From Paractinoplanes brasiliensis (GTDB lineage Bacteria > Actinomycetota > Actinomycetes > Mycobacteriales > Micromonosporaceae), in NCBI RefSeq assembly GCF_004362215.1, contig NZ_SNWR01000002.1:1860001-1924000 (forward strand): a DNA stretch of 64,000 bases. The letters are read 5' to 3'. The translations under genes were made by a program, and so were the position numbers. This document shows positions 24,981 to 33,855 of this stretch, one piece after another. Positions within the stretch are counted from its first letter, which is position 1, and each line of letters begins with the position of its first letter. Under the pieces are notes generated by a model that saw only the letters and a program-made list of their open reading frames with translations, was not told the origin of the DNA and ran no database searches.

Positions 24981-25691
24981 GTGGACTTCCCTGAACTGCT
25001 GCGTCTGATCGACGAGCGGTCGGCCGCGTTCCAGGCCGTGATCGCGTCGGCCCCGAGCCTCGATGTGCCGGTGCCGACGTGTCCCGGGTGGACGCTGGCC
25101 GACCTCGAACGGCACCTGGTCGACGGCCGTCGCAAGTGGGCGGCCATCGCCGCCGCCGGGCCGGCCGGCAGTTTCGCCTGGTCCGGGGCGCCGCCGGTGC
25201 CCCTGGCCGAGGCCACCCGCGAGCTGATCGACGCGTTGCGGGCGGCCGGGCCCGAGGCCGGCTGCTGGACGTGGTGGGGCCGCTCCCAGTCACCGCAGAC
25301 GTGTGCGGCCGTGGCCCGGCATCAGGTGCAGGAGCTCGCCGTGCACACGTACGACGCGCAGGTCGCGGTCGGCGATCCCCAGCCGCTGCCGGTCGAGGTC
25401 GCCCTCGACGGGGTCGACGAGTTCCAGACCACGTGCGTCGCGACGACGAGCCCGTGGCCGCACGAGCCCGCCGTCCTCCGCTACGACGCCACCGAGGGCC
25501 GCTCCTGGCGCATCTTCTTCTCGGCCGAGGGCGCCCGCTGCGAGCCCGGCGACGGCCCGGCCGACGTCTCCGTCACCGCCCCGGCAGGCGACCTGGTGCT
25601 GCTGTGTTACGGCCGGTTGTCACCCGAGGCGGTGAAGGTCGAGGGCGACCGGCGCGTCCTCGACCGGCTCATCGCCTGGGAACCGGCCTGA
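24981..25691 (+). CDS. Mycothiol-dependent maleylpyruvate isomerase-family protein
   Basis: 236 aa from a GTG. It has the N-terminal DinB-like four-helix bundle of the MDMPI family: VPTCPGWTLADLERHL (about 33-48) holds the His metal ligand, and HQVQELAVHTYDAQVAVG (about 114-131) holds the remaining His ligands. The C-terminal MDMPI_C domain runs from about 160. Family members use mycothiol as cofactor and a divalent metal, typically in isomerisation or thiol-transfer detoxification; the substrate is unknown. It follows the hydrolase/redoxin pair by about 50 nt and may share that transcript. Confidence 0.85.
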   Translation: MDFPELLRLIDERSAAFQAVIASAPSLDVPVPTCPGWTLADLERHLVDGRRKWAAIAAAGPAGSFAWSGAPPVPLAEATRELIDALRAAGPEAGCWTWWGRSQSPQTCAAVARHQVQELAVHTYDAQVAVGDPQPLPVEVALDGVDEFQTTCVATTSPWPHEPAVLRYDATEGRSWRIFFSAEGARCEPGDGPADVSVTAPAGDLVLLCYGRLSPEAVKVEGDRRVLDRLIAWEPA

Positions 25692-25694
25692 GCG

Positions 25695-26420
25695 TCAGGC
25701 GAAGACGGCGGCCAGCTGCTCGTCGAGCCAGGGGTAAAGCTCCTCGGCCGGGGTGTTGAGGCGCGACTTGAGGTATCGCGTCTGGTCGTCGGCCAGGACC
25801 TCGATCGAGCCGTCGGCCACGGCGTCGTAAGCCTGCGCGACCACGTCGGCCGGGCCGACCTTGGGAACGTCGTAGCGGGCCGACATGGCGGTGTCGACCA
25901 TGCCGACGAGCAGGCCGATCACCTGCGTGCGCTGGCCGCGCAGCTGCACGCGCAGGGCGTTGGTGGCCGACCACAGGGCCGCCTTGGACGCGCCGTAACC
26001 GGTCGGGACGTTGACCCACGCGGCGGTCGACAGGATGTTGAGCAGCGTGCCGCCCCCGTTGGCCGCGAGCACCGGCGTGAAGGCCCGCGTGACCCGCAGC
26101 GTGCCGAAGAAGTTGGTCTCGAAGATCTGCCGCAGCTCGTCCTCGGGGCCGGTGATCCGCTCGTCCCCGGGCGCCACGGCGGCGTTGTTGACCAGCAGGT
26201 CGACGTCGGTGGCGGCCCGGGCGGCCCGTTCCGCGTCGTCCGGGCTGGTCAGGTCGAGGGTGATCGGCTCGATCCGGGAGTCGTCCCACTGCTTGCCCGT
26301 ACGCGCGGCGGCGTAGACCTTGGCCGCGCCGCGCTCGAGGGCCTGCCTCACGAAGTGCTCGCCGAGGCCGCCGTTGGCCCCGGTCACGAGCACGGTGCGG
26401 CCGTCGAGTGCCTGGTTCAT
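25695..26420 (-). CDS. SDR-family oxidoreductase
   Basis: 241 aa, classical short-chain dehydrogenase. The cofactor motif is VTGANGGLGEHFV (TGxxxGxG, about 13-25); NNAAV is the structural NNAG variant; catalytic Tyr and Lys are in GYGASKAA. It should oxidise or reduce an alcohol/carbonyl with NAD(P)H. Divergent from a TetR gene, with two matching palindromes in the 81-bp interval, so TetR control is likely. Converges with the MDMPI gene, 3 bp apart. Confidence 0.9.
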   Translation of the reverse strand: MNQALDGRTVLVTGANGGLGEHFVRQALERGAAKVYAAARTGKQWDDSRIEPITLDLTSPDDAERAARAATDVDLLVNNAAVAPGDERITGPEDELRQIFETNFFGTLRVTRAFTPVLAANGGGTLLNILSTAAWVNVPTGYGASKAALWSATNALRVQLRGQRTQVIGLLVGMVDTAMSARYDVPKVGPADVVAQAYDAVADGSIEVLADDQTRYLKSRLNTPAEELYPWLDEQLAAVFA

Positions 26421-26439
26421 CTAGACTCCTTCGATAACT

Positions 26440-26479
26440 GGGGAGCATCCCCGCTATGAACTATGTGGGGACAGTCCCC
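26440..26479. promoter_or_regulatory. Two GGGGA-N3-TCCCC palindromes, probable TetR operators
   Basis: ggggagcatcccc at 26440-26452 and ggggacagtcccc at 26467-26479, start to start 27 bp. The second extends to tat-gt-ggggac-a-gtcccc-gg-ata, a 23-bp palindrome with mismatches only at the two inner gaps. Both lie between the divergent starts of the SDR and TetR genes, the classic place for a TetR autoregulatory operator. Confidence 0.7.
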
Positions 26480-26501
26480 GGATAGTCAAGGAGGAGTGTC
26501 C

Positions 26502-27053
26502 ATGGCTACATCCCGCCCGCTGCGCGCCGACGCCCAGCGCAACCGGGACGCGATCCTGACCGCGGCGCGCGAGACGTTCGACACCGAAGGCGTGCTGGCC
26601 TCGCTCGACGGCATCGCCCTGCGCGCCGGGGTCGGCAACGCCACCCTCTACCGCAACTTCCCCACCCGCGACGACCTGCTGGCCGAGGTCCTGCGGACGA
26701 GCATCGACGAGGCGCTGGCCGAGGCCGACGAGCTGGCCCGCACCCGGACGCCCGGCGACGCGCTCGCCGAGTGGCTGATGCGGCTCACCTGGAAGCTGCG
26801 CATCTGGCACGACCTGCCGTACTGCCTGGCCGCCGCCCACCACGACACCGGCTCCCCGATGAAGCCGGCAGCGGACCCGCTGCTGGTCAAGACCGGCGAA
26901 CTGCTCGACGCGGCCCGGCCCGGGTCCGGCATCACCGCCGCCGAGGTCTACGAGCTGGTGCTGGCCCTGTCGTGGGCGGTCGACCGCTTCCGCGACGACG
27001 AGCCGGCCGCCCGCCGCCGGGTCACGATGGCAACCGCCGGAATCCTGCCCTGA
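26502..27053 (+). CDS. TetR-family transcriptional regulator
   Basis: 183 aa. The N-terminal HTH is RDAILTAARETFDTEGVLAS followed by LDGIALRAGVGNATLYRNF (about 15-55), the TetR signature. The C-terminal ligand domain resembles the SbtR-like/TetR_C group. A strong AAGGAGGAG sits 6 nt before the ATG. It is divergent from the SDR gene, and paired palindromes between the two suggest it represses both the SDR gene and itself until an inducer binds. Confidence 0.9.
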   Translation: MATSRPLRADAQRNRDAILTAARETFDTEGVLASLDGIALRAGVGNATLYRNFPTRDDLLAEVLRTSIDEALAEADELARTRTPGDALAEWLMRLTWKLRIWHDLPYCLAAAHHDTGSPMKPAADPLLVKTGELLDAARPGSGITAAEVYELVLALSWAVDRFRDDEPAARRRVTMATAGILP

Positions 27054-27072
27054 CCGTGTCCCGGCGGCCCGT

Positions 27073-30000
27073 TCAGTAGGTCCAGTCGCTCGGATAATCG
27101 GGGGGCAGGTAGTGACCGGCCTGGCGAATGACCGTCGCCACCCGCGCCCGTTCCACGCCCGATGTGCTCGGCCGGCTCGCCCACCGGCCGATGTAGTCGA
27201 GGAACACGGCGGCGATCTCGGGGGTGGCGCGGTGCAGGAGCCGCAGGAAGTTCTCGTCGTCGGAGTCCCGGATCAGCCGTACGACGTAACCCAGCACCAC
27301 CTGGTTGTCGAGGAGTGCCCGGTCCAGCACGAGACTGTGCACGATCGCCAGCCGCTGGTCCGGGGTGAAGCCGCGGAACATGAGCTCCAGCCAGTCGAGC
27401 GGCCGGTTCAGCGCGACGATCACAGCGGCGATGTCCGGCGGTGACAGCTTCTCCAGCCGCAGCCGGGCCGAGTAGGGCGCCTGGTTGCCCAGCGACCGGG
27501 CCACGTCGGCCACCTGGGCCCGGGTCATCCGGGCGCCGCGCTGTCCCGGCGGCGGGGAGGCAGGGCGGTGTCTCTGGTCGCGCATCGCGTCGGCCTCGGG
27601 CGCCCGGCCCGCCTTGTCGAGGATGTCGGCGCCGATCGTGCGGGCGGCCAGCACCAACCGATCGCGGACGGCGTCGAACCGCGGCGCCCGCACCCGCTCG
27701 ATCACCTCGTCCAGCCCGCCGAGGGCAGCCTCGGTCCGCAACCCCGAGGGCAGGCTGACCCGGGCGAACTTGAGCAGCGCCTGCACCAGGTCGAGCTCGT
27801 GCCGTTCGGCGCTGATCCGGACGAGACGCCGGTGGATCGCGATCGTCTCGGCCAGCGCGTCGAGGGCCCCGCCCCACGCCGTACGGTCGGCCAGGATCTG
27901 CGCCTCCACCTGACGGGCCCGGGCCAGCTCCTTGTCGTAAAAAACGTTGACCTCGGCCAGCCGCCGGAACACGGCCACGGCGCCGGACGCCGCGAACGAG
28001 GCCTCCTGATGCTGCCGCAGCGAGTGCAGCGTCATGGCCCGTCCGAGCAGGGCCGCGGCGAAATCCAGCTCCAGGCCCGCGCCCGCGTTCCCGGCCACCG
28101 CCTGCAACAGGCCCAGAGCCTCGTCCAGCGCTTCGAGCGCGTCCCGGCGCCGGTCGCCGCGGCGCAGCTGCTCGGCCTGCTGCACCAGCACCCGGATCAG
28201 CGTCAGCCGGTACCGCCCGTCGACCACGACCAGCCGCCGCAGCTGCGCGATGGCCCGATGCCGGGTCGACAGCGACGACGTGTCGCGCCCCTGGTTCCAC
28301 AGCGCGAGGCTGAGGTCGGCCAGGCAGGCGGCGACGTCCTCGGCGGGTGGCGTGCAGCGGTCGTTCCACAACTCCGCGGCCTGTCCGAGCGCGTCGGCGG
28401 CGGTGGCCCAGTCCTTCGCACGGGTGCAGGCCCGGCCGAGGCTGCGCAGAGCCAGCTCGAGCTGCGCCGCCTGAGCGGGTGGCCGCCGCGCGATCGCGAC
28501 CGCCTCGGTGAGCAGCGCCAGACCATCCCGTACGCGGCCCGACTCGAACAACCGCCAGCCCAGCTTCAACGCCAGCGCGCCGGCCCGTACGGGGTCATCG
28601 GCGTGCCCGGCCAGCTCGCGGGCCAGCCGCTCGGTGATCGCGGCGATGCCCGCGTGCAGGTCGGCCGTGGGCTCCTGGGGGAACGCGGACTCGATGGCCG
28701 CCAGCACGTCCAGCGGCATGGCGGGGGCGGCCGCGATCGCCGAGAGCGCCGCCGAACCGGCCCGCACGGCCAGCTCGGGCCTGTCCCGCAGCACCGCACC
28801 AGCTGGTCGGTGGCCAGGTGCGGCCACCGCCGTACGGCGTCGACCAGCATCGGCAGGGCCGTGGCGGCGCTGCGGGCGTCGTGCGCGAGCAGCTCACCGA
28901 GCGCGCCCACGGCCCACGGGTCGGGGCGGAACCCCGCGACGGCGGAACCCCGCGACGGCGTGACCCGGCGTCTGCAGGGCGACGAAATCCTCGGCGAGCC
29001 GGTCCGGGTACAGCGGCTCCAGCACGGTGTCCGCGTCGTGGGGCGGGTAGCACATCGCGTGGTCCGCCAGGACCTGACCGGCGTCGTGCACCCCGTCGGC
29101 GACGGCCACCGCCCGCAGCACCGGCAGCGCCGACGCGTAGTCGAGCGACCGGGTCAGCGCGGCCACGTACACCGCCCGGCCCATCAGCTGCGGCGGCGAC
29201 TCGACCCGGCGGTCGTTGTCGTACATCGACTGCCAGTGGCTGCGTTCCCGCGACAGCAGGTAGGCCGACAACTGGGCCGGCTCGGTCGGCGGCTCCACAC
29301 CCTGCCGGGCGGCGAGCACCTGAGCCAGCGCCGCCATGTGCACGGTCAGGAACGAGCCCTCGGCCTCCGGCGCCGGGCCGTCCGGAACGTCCACGCCGAG
29401 CACCCGCGCGAAACAGCTCCGGGCCACCTCGAACACCTCGTGCGGGCTGGTTCTCGCGGCGGTCAGTTCGGCGCTGTCGGCGTGCACGCCCAGCGTCTCC
29501 GAGAGCCGGTAGGTCAGCGCGTCCCACCACGTGCCCAGCGGCCGCGCGAGCAGCAGCACACGCAGCGCCCGGCCGGTGTGCAGCCGCCGGTCGAGCAGCA
29601 ACGCGAGCAGGTCGGACAGCGGCCACCGTTCGGCGTAGTCGACCAGCACGAGCAGCGGCTTCTGCGCGACCAGGGCCGTTCCGGCGGTGACCTCGACCGG
29701 CTGCACCACGGCGTCACGGCTGTGCCGGGCCCGTACGGTGATCCACCCCGCGGCGTGCGAGACCTCGGCAAACCGGTGCCCCAGCCGCGTCTTGCCCTGC
29801 CCGGCGCCGCCGTGCACAAGCCGGACCGCCACGGCGGGGGCGCTGTCACGCCAAGCCGTCAGCTCGGCCAGCTCCTGGGTGCGGCCGGTGAAGTCGACCA
29901 CCCGGTTGCCCGCGTTGAGCAGCCGGCTGGGCAGCTCGCCGGGCGGCACGGCGACGGCCCCGAACGACAACTCGTCGATGAAGTGCGTGCCGATCCGCTG

Positions 30001-30090
30001 GTGCACATGCAGATCACCGTTCTGCACAGCCAGCAGCGTCGCGGCCTCCCCCGCGGTATTGATCTGCTGTGGCGCGACCTCACGTCTCAT
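27073..30090 (-). pseudogene. STAND-type NTPase/TPR gene broken by two compensating frameshifts
   Basis: The 5' part (30090 down to about 28950) encodes an N-terminal segment with AVQNGDLHVHQ, a P-loop NTPase with VHGGAGQGKTRLGHRF and a Walker B LLVLVDYAE. The 3' part (about 28800 to 27073) encodes a long TPR-like helical repeat region ending SDWTY. Between them about 45 codons are readable only in another frame (WAVGALGELLAHDARSAAT). A 16-bp tandem duplication at 28925-28956 causes the first shift: removing one copy joins GHAVAGF directly to RPDPWAV. A net -1 change near 28800 restores the frame. The unshifted frame has a TGA at 28894. The intact ancestor would be about 1000 aa. It overlaps the small membrane-protein gene upstream by 11 bp. 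Confidence 0.78.
28925..28956. repeat. 16-bp tandem duplication causing a frameshift
   Basis: ggcggaaccccgcgac at 28925-28940 is repeated exactly at 28941-28956. Sixteen is not a multiple of three, so it shifts the reverse-strand NTPase frame by +1. Confidence 0.92.
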
Positions 30091-30379
30091 CGGGCCCCGC
30101 CCGCCCACCGATGTTCAGGTCCCCGCCCTGAACGTTGTACATCGTGGAGTTGCCGGACGCCTCGTTGATCTGCACCGGGCCGGGCCCGTCACCCGCACCC
30201 GGGCGGGCCCCGACCCACAACGCCAGCCCACTGAGCACAGAGGTCACCACGGCGCCGACCACGCTGGACCACTTGTCGGAGCGGTCGAGCCCGTTACGCG
30301 CGAGGAAGACGATCCAGCCGCCCAGCAGCAGAGCACAGCCCAGGACCGCGATCAATGCCCACAGCCGGCGCCGCGTCAT
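30080..30379 (-). CDS. Small membrane partner of the NTPase/TPR gene
   Basis: 99 aa from the ATG at 30379 (MTRRRLWAL). Two membrane helices (LWALIAVLGCALLLGGWIVF and VVGAVVTSVLSGLALWVGA) are followed by a cytoplasmic tail, QINEASGNSTMYNVQGGDLNIG. The tail motif NVQGGDLNI resembles AVQNGDLHV at the N-terminus of the overlapping NTPase, so both may bind the same partner or each other. The stop overlaps the NTPase start by 11 bp. Related pairs are common in actinomycetes and may belong to biological-conflict systems; that is inference. Confidence 0.7.
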   Translation of the reverse strand: MTRRRLWALIAVLGCALLLGGWIVFLARNGLDRSDKWSSVVGAVVTSVLSGLALWVGARPGAGDGPGPVQINEASGNSTMYNVQGGDLNIGGRAGPDET

Positions 30380-30551
30380 CGCCCCAGTATGGCCCAACCC
30401 ACCCCACCGCAACTCCCCCGGCAGCCAGGCCGTTGCGCGCCGTCCCCGGTGCGTGGCGTTCCGGCTTCAGCCGCGTTCTCGGCCCCATCGACTGCCGAAT
30501 CGCCCCGGGCTCGCCATCCACGCGATCCCGGTCCCGCTGAAGGATCGCGGA

Positions 30552-30710
30552 CCAGACGTCCTTCCCCAACCCACACCCCGACCCGGCCAGACGCCCTCCC
30601 CCAACGCACGCCGCCCCACGACCCGGACCAGACACCCTCCACCAACCCACGCCACACCAATCCCGCCTGGCGCGGCCACGGCCAGACGCCCTCCCGCGAC
30701 GCCCACGCCC
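30552..30710. repeat. Four imperfect copies of a CCAGACGCCCTCCC motif
   Basis: Copies start at 30552, 30587, 30628 and 30682, each running ccagac-g/a-c/t-cct-c/t-cc followed by a variable caac/cacgcc stretch. Spacing (35, 41, 54 bp) is irregular. No coding or structural role is evident. Confidence 0.6.
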
Positions 30711-31129
30711 CACACCGGCCGTGCTCCTGAACAACCCGCCCTCTCAAGGACTCCGCGACCACTTCACGCTCCTGGCGCACAGGATCGCCGTGAGGCTGAC
30801 AGTGGTCACAACGGCAGACGCGAGGGCTCCGAGCATCCTAGGAACCTAGTTCAGGCGAACGTCTTCGAAGGCGAGCGCCGCGGGTTGGCAAGAGCGAGAC
30901 AGGTGCCCACACCCAGGTCGAACGAAAGCGAGGCCCCTCGACGGGCCGTGGAGAACACGCCAGGCGGATGAACGCGAAAGCCTCACGGTGCTGTGGGCGA
31001 GGCCGCGACATCGATCGGGGCGACGGCTGGGACGCTGCCCGTCCCCGGGCCACGGCTCGCAGCGCCAGGACGACGGCGACACCGAGGCGGCTGATCTTCG
31101 CCGGTGTGGGGCGTGCCGGATGGGTGAAC

Positions 31130-31163
31130 CAAGACAAAAGGCAAGGAGAAGACTCTCCCTGCC
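31130..31163 (-). terminator. Reverse-strand hairpin with U-rich tail, no gene above it
   Basis: ggcaaggaga (31140-31149) pairs with tctccctgcc (31154-31163) with one mismatch and a 4-nt loop. On the reverse strand the stem is followed by cttttgtctt. This looks like an intrinsic terminator for transcription coming from the rph promoter region in the reverse direction. Confidence 0.45.
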
Positions 31164-31186
31164 ACCTCTAACGTATATCGCACCCG

Positions 31187-31205
31187 GGGGCTTGCGGCAA
31201 GACGT
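31187..31205 (+). promoter_or_regulatory. Rifamycin-associated element (RAE)
   Basis: GGGGCTTGCGGCAAGACGT contains the perfect palindrome cttgcggcaag. From memory the RAE described upstream of rifamycin-inactivating genes in actinomycetes is a 19-bp inverted repeat beginning GGGGCTTGCGGCAAG, identical over 15 bases. It lies 52 bp before the rph ATG. A ttgcgg inside the element and cagaat at 31217-31222 could serve as -35 and -10 (19-bp spacing). Confidence 0.8.
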
Positions 31206-31256
31206 GGGTCGGGGCGCAGAATCGTCGGCCTGGGTCGCCACGGGGAAGGTTTTCGC

Positions 31257-33836
31257 ATGATTCTGGGGTTCGGCGAGATCGATCGGACGATGGTCGCCGC
31301 GGTGGGGGGCAAGGGCGCTCACCTGGGGGAATTGTCGCGGATTGACGGCGTACGGGTGCCGGAAGGTTTTGTCGTGACGACCGGGGCGTATCGGCGAATG
31401 CTCGCAGCCGCGGAAGGCCTCGACCCGCTCCTGCGGGAGCTGGCGCAGGCAACCGGCCGGGACAGGATCCGTGCGCTGAGCGCGGAGGTCCGCCGGGTGA
31501 TCGAGGCGACCGCCGTGCCGGGTGACCTGGCAGGTGCGATCGCCGACGCGGTGGGCGAGGGGGCGTACGCGGTGCGGTCCAGCGCGACGGCCGAGGACCT
31601 GCCGACCGCCTCTTTCGCCGGGCAGCAGGACAGCTACCTCAACGTCGTCGGCGCCGGGGCGGTCGTGCGGCACGTCAGCCGGTGCTGGGCCTCGTTGTTC
31701 ACCGAGCGGGCGGTCACCTATCGGCTGCGCAACGGCTTCGACCACCGCCGCGTGCTGATGGCCGTCGTCGTGCAGCGGATGGTGTTCCCGGAGGTGTCGG
31801 GCGTCCTGTTCACCGCCGACCCGGTCACCGGCAACCGGCACGTCACCACCGTGGACGCGAGTTTCGGGCTCGGCGAGGCGCTGGTGTCGGGCCTGGTCAA
31901 CCCGGACGTGTTCCGGGTGCGCGACGGCGTCGTCGTGGAACGGGCGCTCGCCGTCAAGCAGCGGGCCGTGCGCCCGTCGGCAGCCGGGGGCACCGAGGAG
32001 GTCGCGGTCGATCCGGGGCAGCGGGGACTGCCGGCGCTCACGGACTCCCAGGCCGTACGGCTGGCCGCCCTCGGCCGCACGATCGAGGCGCACTTCGGGA
32101 AACCGCAGGACGTCGAATGGTGTCTCGACGGTGACGGCTTCCAGGTGGTGCAGAGTCGGCCGATCACCACGCTGTTCCCGATCCCCGAGGCGGCCGGGCC
32201 GGGCAACCGCGTGTACCTCTCGGTCGGGCATCAGCAGATGATGACCGACCCGATGAAACCGCTCGGGATCTCGATGTGGCAGCTGACCGCCCTCGCCCCG
32301 ATGTTCTCGGCCGGCGGGCGGCTCTTCGTCGACGCCACCCCGCGGCTGGTCACGCCGGCGGGCCGGGCCGGGCTCCTGGAGCTGGCCGGCAAGTCGGACC
32401 CGCTGGTCGGCGACGCCCTGCAGACCGTTTTCGACCGTGACTTCGTGCCCTTGCAGCCGGACGCCCCGGCCGCGCCGCCGCCGCTGGGCGCCGGGTCGAC
32501 CGACCCGATCGCCACCGATCCGGGCATCGTGGCCGAGCTGGTCCGGCGTACGGAGGACTCTCTTGCCGCCCTCAAGCGGGACATCGCCACGAAGTCCGGG
32601 CCGGCGCTGTTCGACTTCCTGCTCGACGCCATCGAGGAGCACAAGCGCCTGCTCACCGACCCGTTGAGCATGCGGGCGCTGACGGCGGGCATGGGCGCGA
32701 CCTGGTGGCTCAACGATCACCTGCTCGAGTGGCTGGGCGAGCGGAACGTGGCCGACACGCTCACCTTGTCAGCACCGGGCAACATCACCTCCGAGATGGG
32801 GCTGGCGCTTCTGGACGTGGCCGACGTGATCCGCCCGTACGGGGAAGTTGTGGCTTTTCTGGGCACGGCCGGGGACGACTTCCTCGACGAGCTGCCGGAA
32901 CTGGCCGGTGGGGCCGAGGCGCGCGACGCGATCCGGTCCTATCTGGACCGGTACGGGATGCGGTGCGCCGGCGAGATCGACATCACGCGGCCGAGGTGGA
33001 GCGAGCAGCCGTCGACGCTGGTGCCGCTGATCCTGGACAACGTGCGCAGTTTCGAGCCGGGCGAGGCGGCGCGGCGTTTCGAGCAGGGCCGGCAGCGGGC
33101 GGCCCGCAAGGAGCGGGAGGTGCTGGAGCGGCTGCGCGCCCTGCCGGACGGCGAGGAGAAGGCCCGCGAGACCCAGCAGATGATCGACCGGGTGCGCACG
33201 TTCATCGGCTATCGCGAGTTCCCCAAGTACGGGATCGTCAGCCGTTACCTCGTCTACAAGCAGGCGCTGCTGGCCGAGGCCGACCGGCTCAGGTTGCCGG
33301 ATCGCGAAGACATCTACTTCTTGACGTTTCAAGAGCTTTCCGACGCCGTACGCGATCAGGCCGTCGACGCCGCACTCATCGCTGCCCGGAAAGAGGAGTT
33401 CCGCTCGTACGCCAATCTGTCCGCCCCGCGGATCCTCACCTCGGAGGGCGAGGGCATCTCGGGCTCGTACCGCCGCGACGACCTGCCCGCCGGGGCACTG
33501 GCCGGGGTGCCCGTCTCGGCCGGAACCGCCGAGGGCCGGGCCCGGGTCGTCCTCGACATGGCGCAGGCCGACGTCTCGCCGGGCGACATCCTGGTCACCG
33601 CCTACACCGACCCGAGCTGGTCCCCGCTGTTCGTCGCCGTGTCCGGCCTGGTGACGGAGGTCGGCGGCGTCATGACCCACGGCGCGGTGATCGCCCGCGA
33701 ATACGGCCTGCCCGCGGTGGTCGGCGTCGAGAACGCCACCCGTCTCATCCCCGACGGCGCCCACATCCGCGTGCACGGCACCGAGGGCTACATCGAGATC
33801 CTCGATGATCAGGAACCCGCAACCGTCGCGGGATGA
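31257..33836 (+). CDS. rph: Rifampin phosphotransferase
   Basis: 859 aa, close to characterised RPH enzymes (about 865). The N-terminal ATP-grasp domain includes AYAVRSSATAEDLPTASFAG (about 103-122) and SGVLFTADPVTG. A central antibiotic-binding domain follows, and a C-terminal swivelling domain carries the phospho-carrier His808 in GGVMTHGAVIAREYG. Unlike PEP synthase there is no C-terminal PEP-binding barrel after the His domain. The enzyme transfers the beta-phosphate of ATP to a hydroxyl of the rifamycin ansa bridge, inactivating it. GGGAAGG lies 8 nt before the ATG. A rifamycin-associated element upstream supports both the function and drug-inducible expression. Confidence 0.9.
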   Translation: MILGFGEIDRTMVAAVGGKGAHLGELSRIDGVRVPEGFVVTTGAYRRMLAAAEGLDPLLRELAQATGRDRIRALSAEVRRVIEATAVPGDLAGAIADAVGEGAYAVRSSATAEDLPTASFAGQQDSYLNVVGAGAVVRHVSRCWASLFTERAVTYRLRNGFDHRRVLMAVVVQRMVFPEVSGVLFTADPVTGNRHVTTVDASFGLGEALVSGLVNPDVFRVRDGVVVERALAVKQRAVRPSAAGGTEEVAVDPGQRGLPALTDSQAVRLAALGRTIEAHFGKPQDVEWCLDGDGFQVVQSRPITTLFPIPEAAGPGNRVYLSVGHQQMMTDPMKPLGISMWQLTALAPMFSAGGRLFVDATPRLVTPAGRAGLLELAGKSDPLVGDALQTVFDRDFVPLQPDAPAAPPPLGAGSTDPIATDPGIVAELVRRTEDSLAALKRDIATKSGPALFDFLLDAIEEHKRLLTDPLSMRALTAGMGATWWLNDHLLEWLGERNVADTLTLSAPGNITSEMGLALLDVADVIRPYGEVVAFLGTAGDDFLDELPELAGGAEARDAIRSYLDRYGMRCAGEIDITRPRWSEQPSTLVPLILDNVRSFEPGEAARRFEQGRQRAARKEREVLERLRALPDGEEKARETQQMIDRVRTFIGYREFPKYGIVSRYLVYKQALLAEADRLRLPDREDIYFLTFQELSDAVRDQAVDAALIAARKEEFRSYANLSAPRILTSEGEGISGSYRRDDLPAGALAGVPVSAGTAEGRARVVLDMAQADVSPGDILVTAYTDPSWSPLFVAVSGLVTEVGGVMTHGAVIAREYGLPAVVGVENATRLIPDGAHIRVHGTEGYIEILDDQEPATVAG

Positions 33837-33855
33837 GCGGGGCCGGCGGCGTGGT

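Larger units (their letters stand above)
30380..31256. other. Long intergenic region with degenerate repeats and the rph leader
   Basis: About 880 bp without a supportable gene. 30540-30720 holds degenerate pyrimidine-rich repeats. 30740-31120 has open frames on both strands but none with convincing protein character. 31120-31260 holds a reverse-oriented terminator-like hairpin, an AT-richer patch (taacgtatatcg) and the rifamycin-associated element before rph. Confidence 0.65.

Noticed and set aside
27568..30168. 866-codon forward open frame opposite the NTPase/TPR gene
   Set aside because: No motifs, unlike the reverse strand, which has a P-loop and TPR-like repeats.
30838..31137. 99-codon reverse frame in the long intergenic region
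   Set aside because: It begins at the terminator-like hairpin, has no ribosome-binding site and Arg/Pro-rich composition.
31257..33836. Phosphoenolpyruvate synthase
   Set aside because: The carrier His domain is at the extreme C-terminus, with no PEP-binding barrel after it, and the upstream RAE points to rifampin phosphotransferase.
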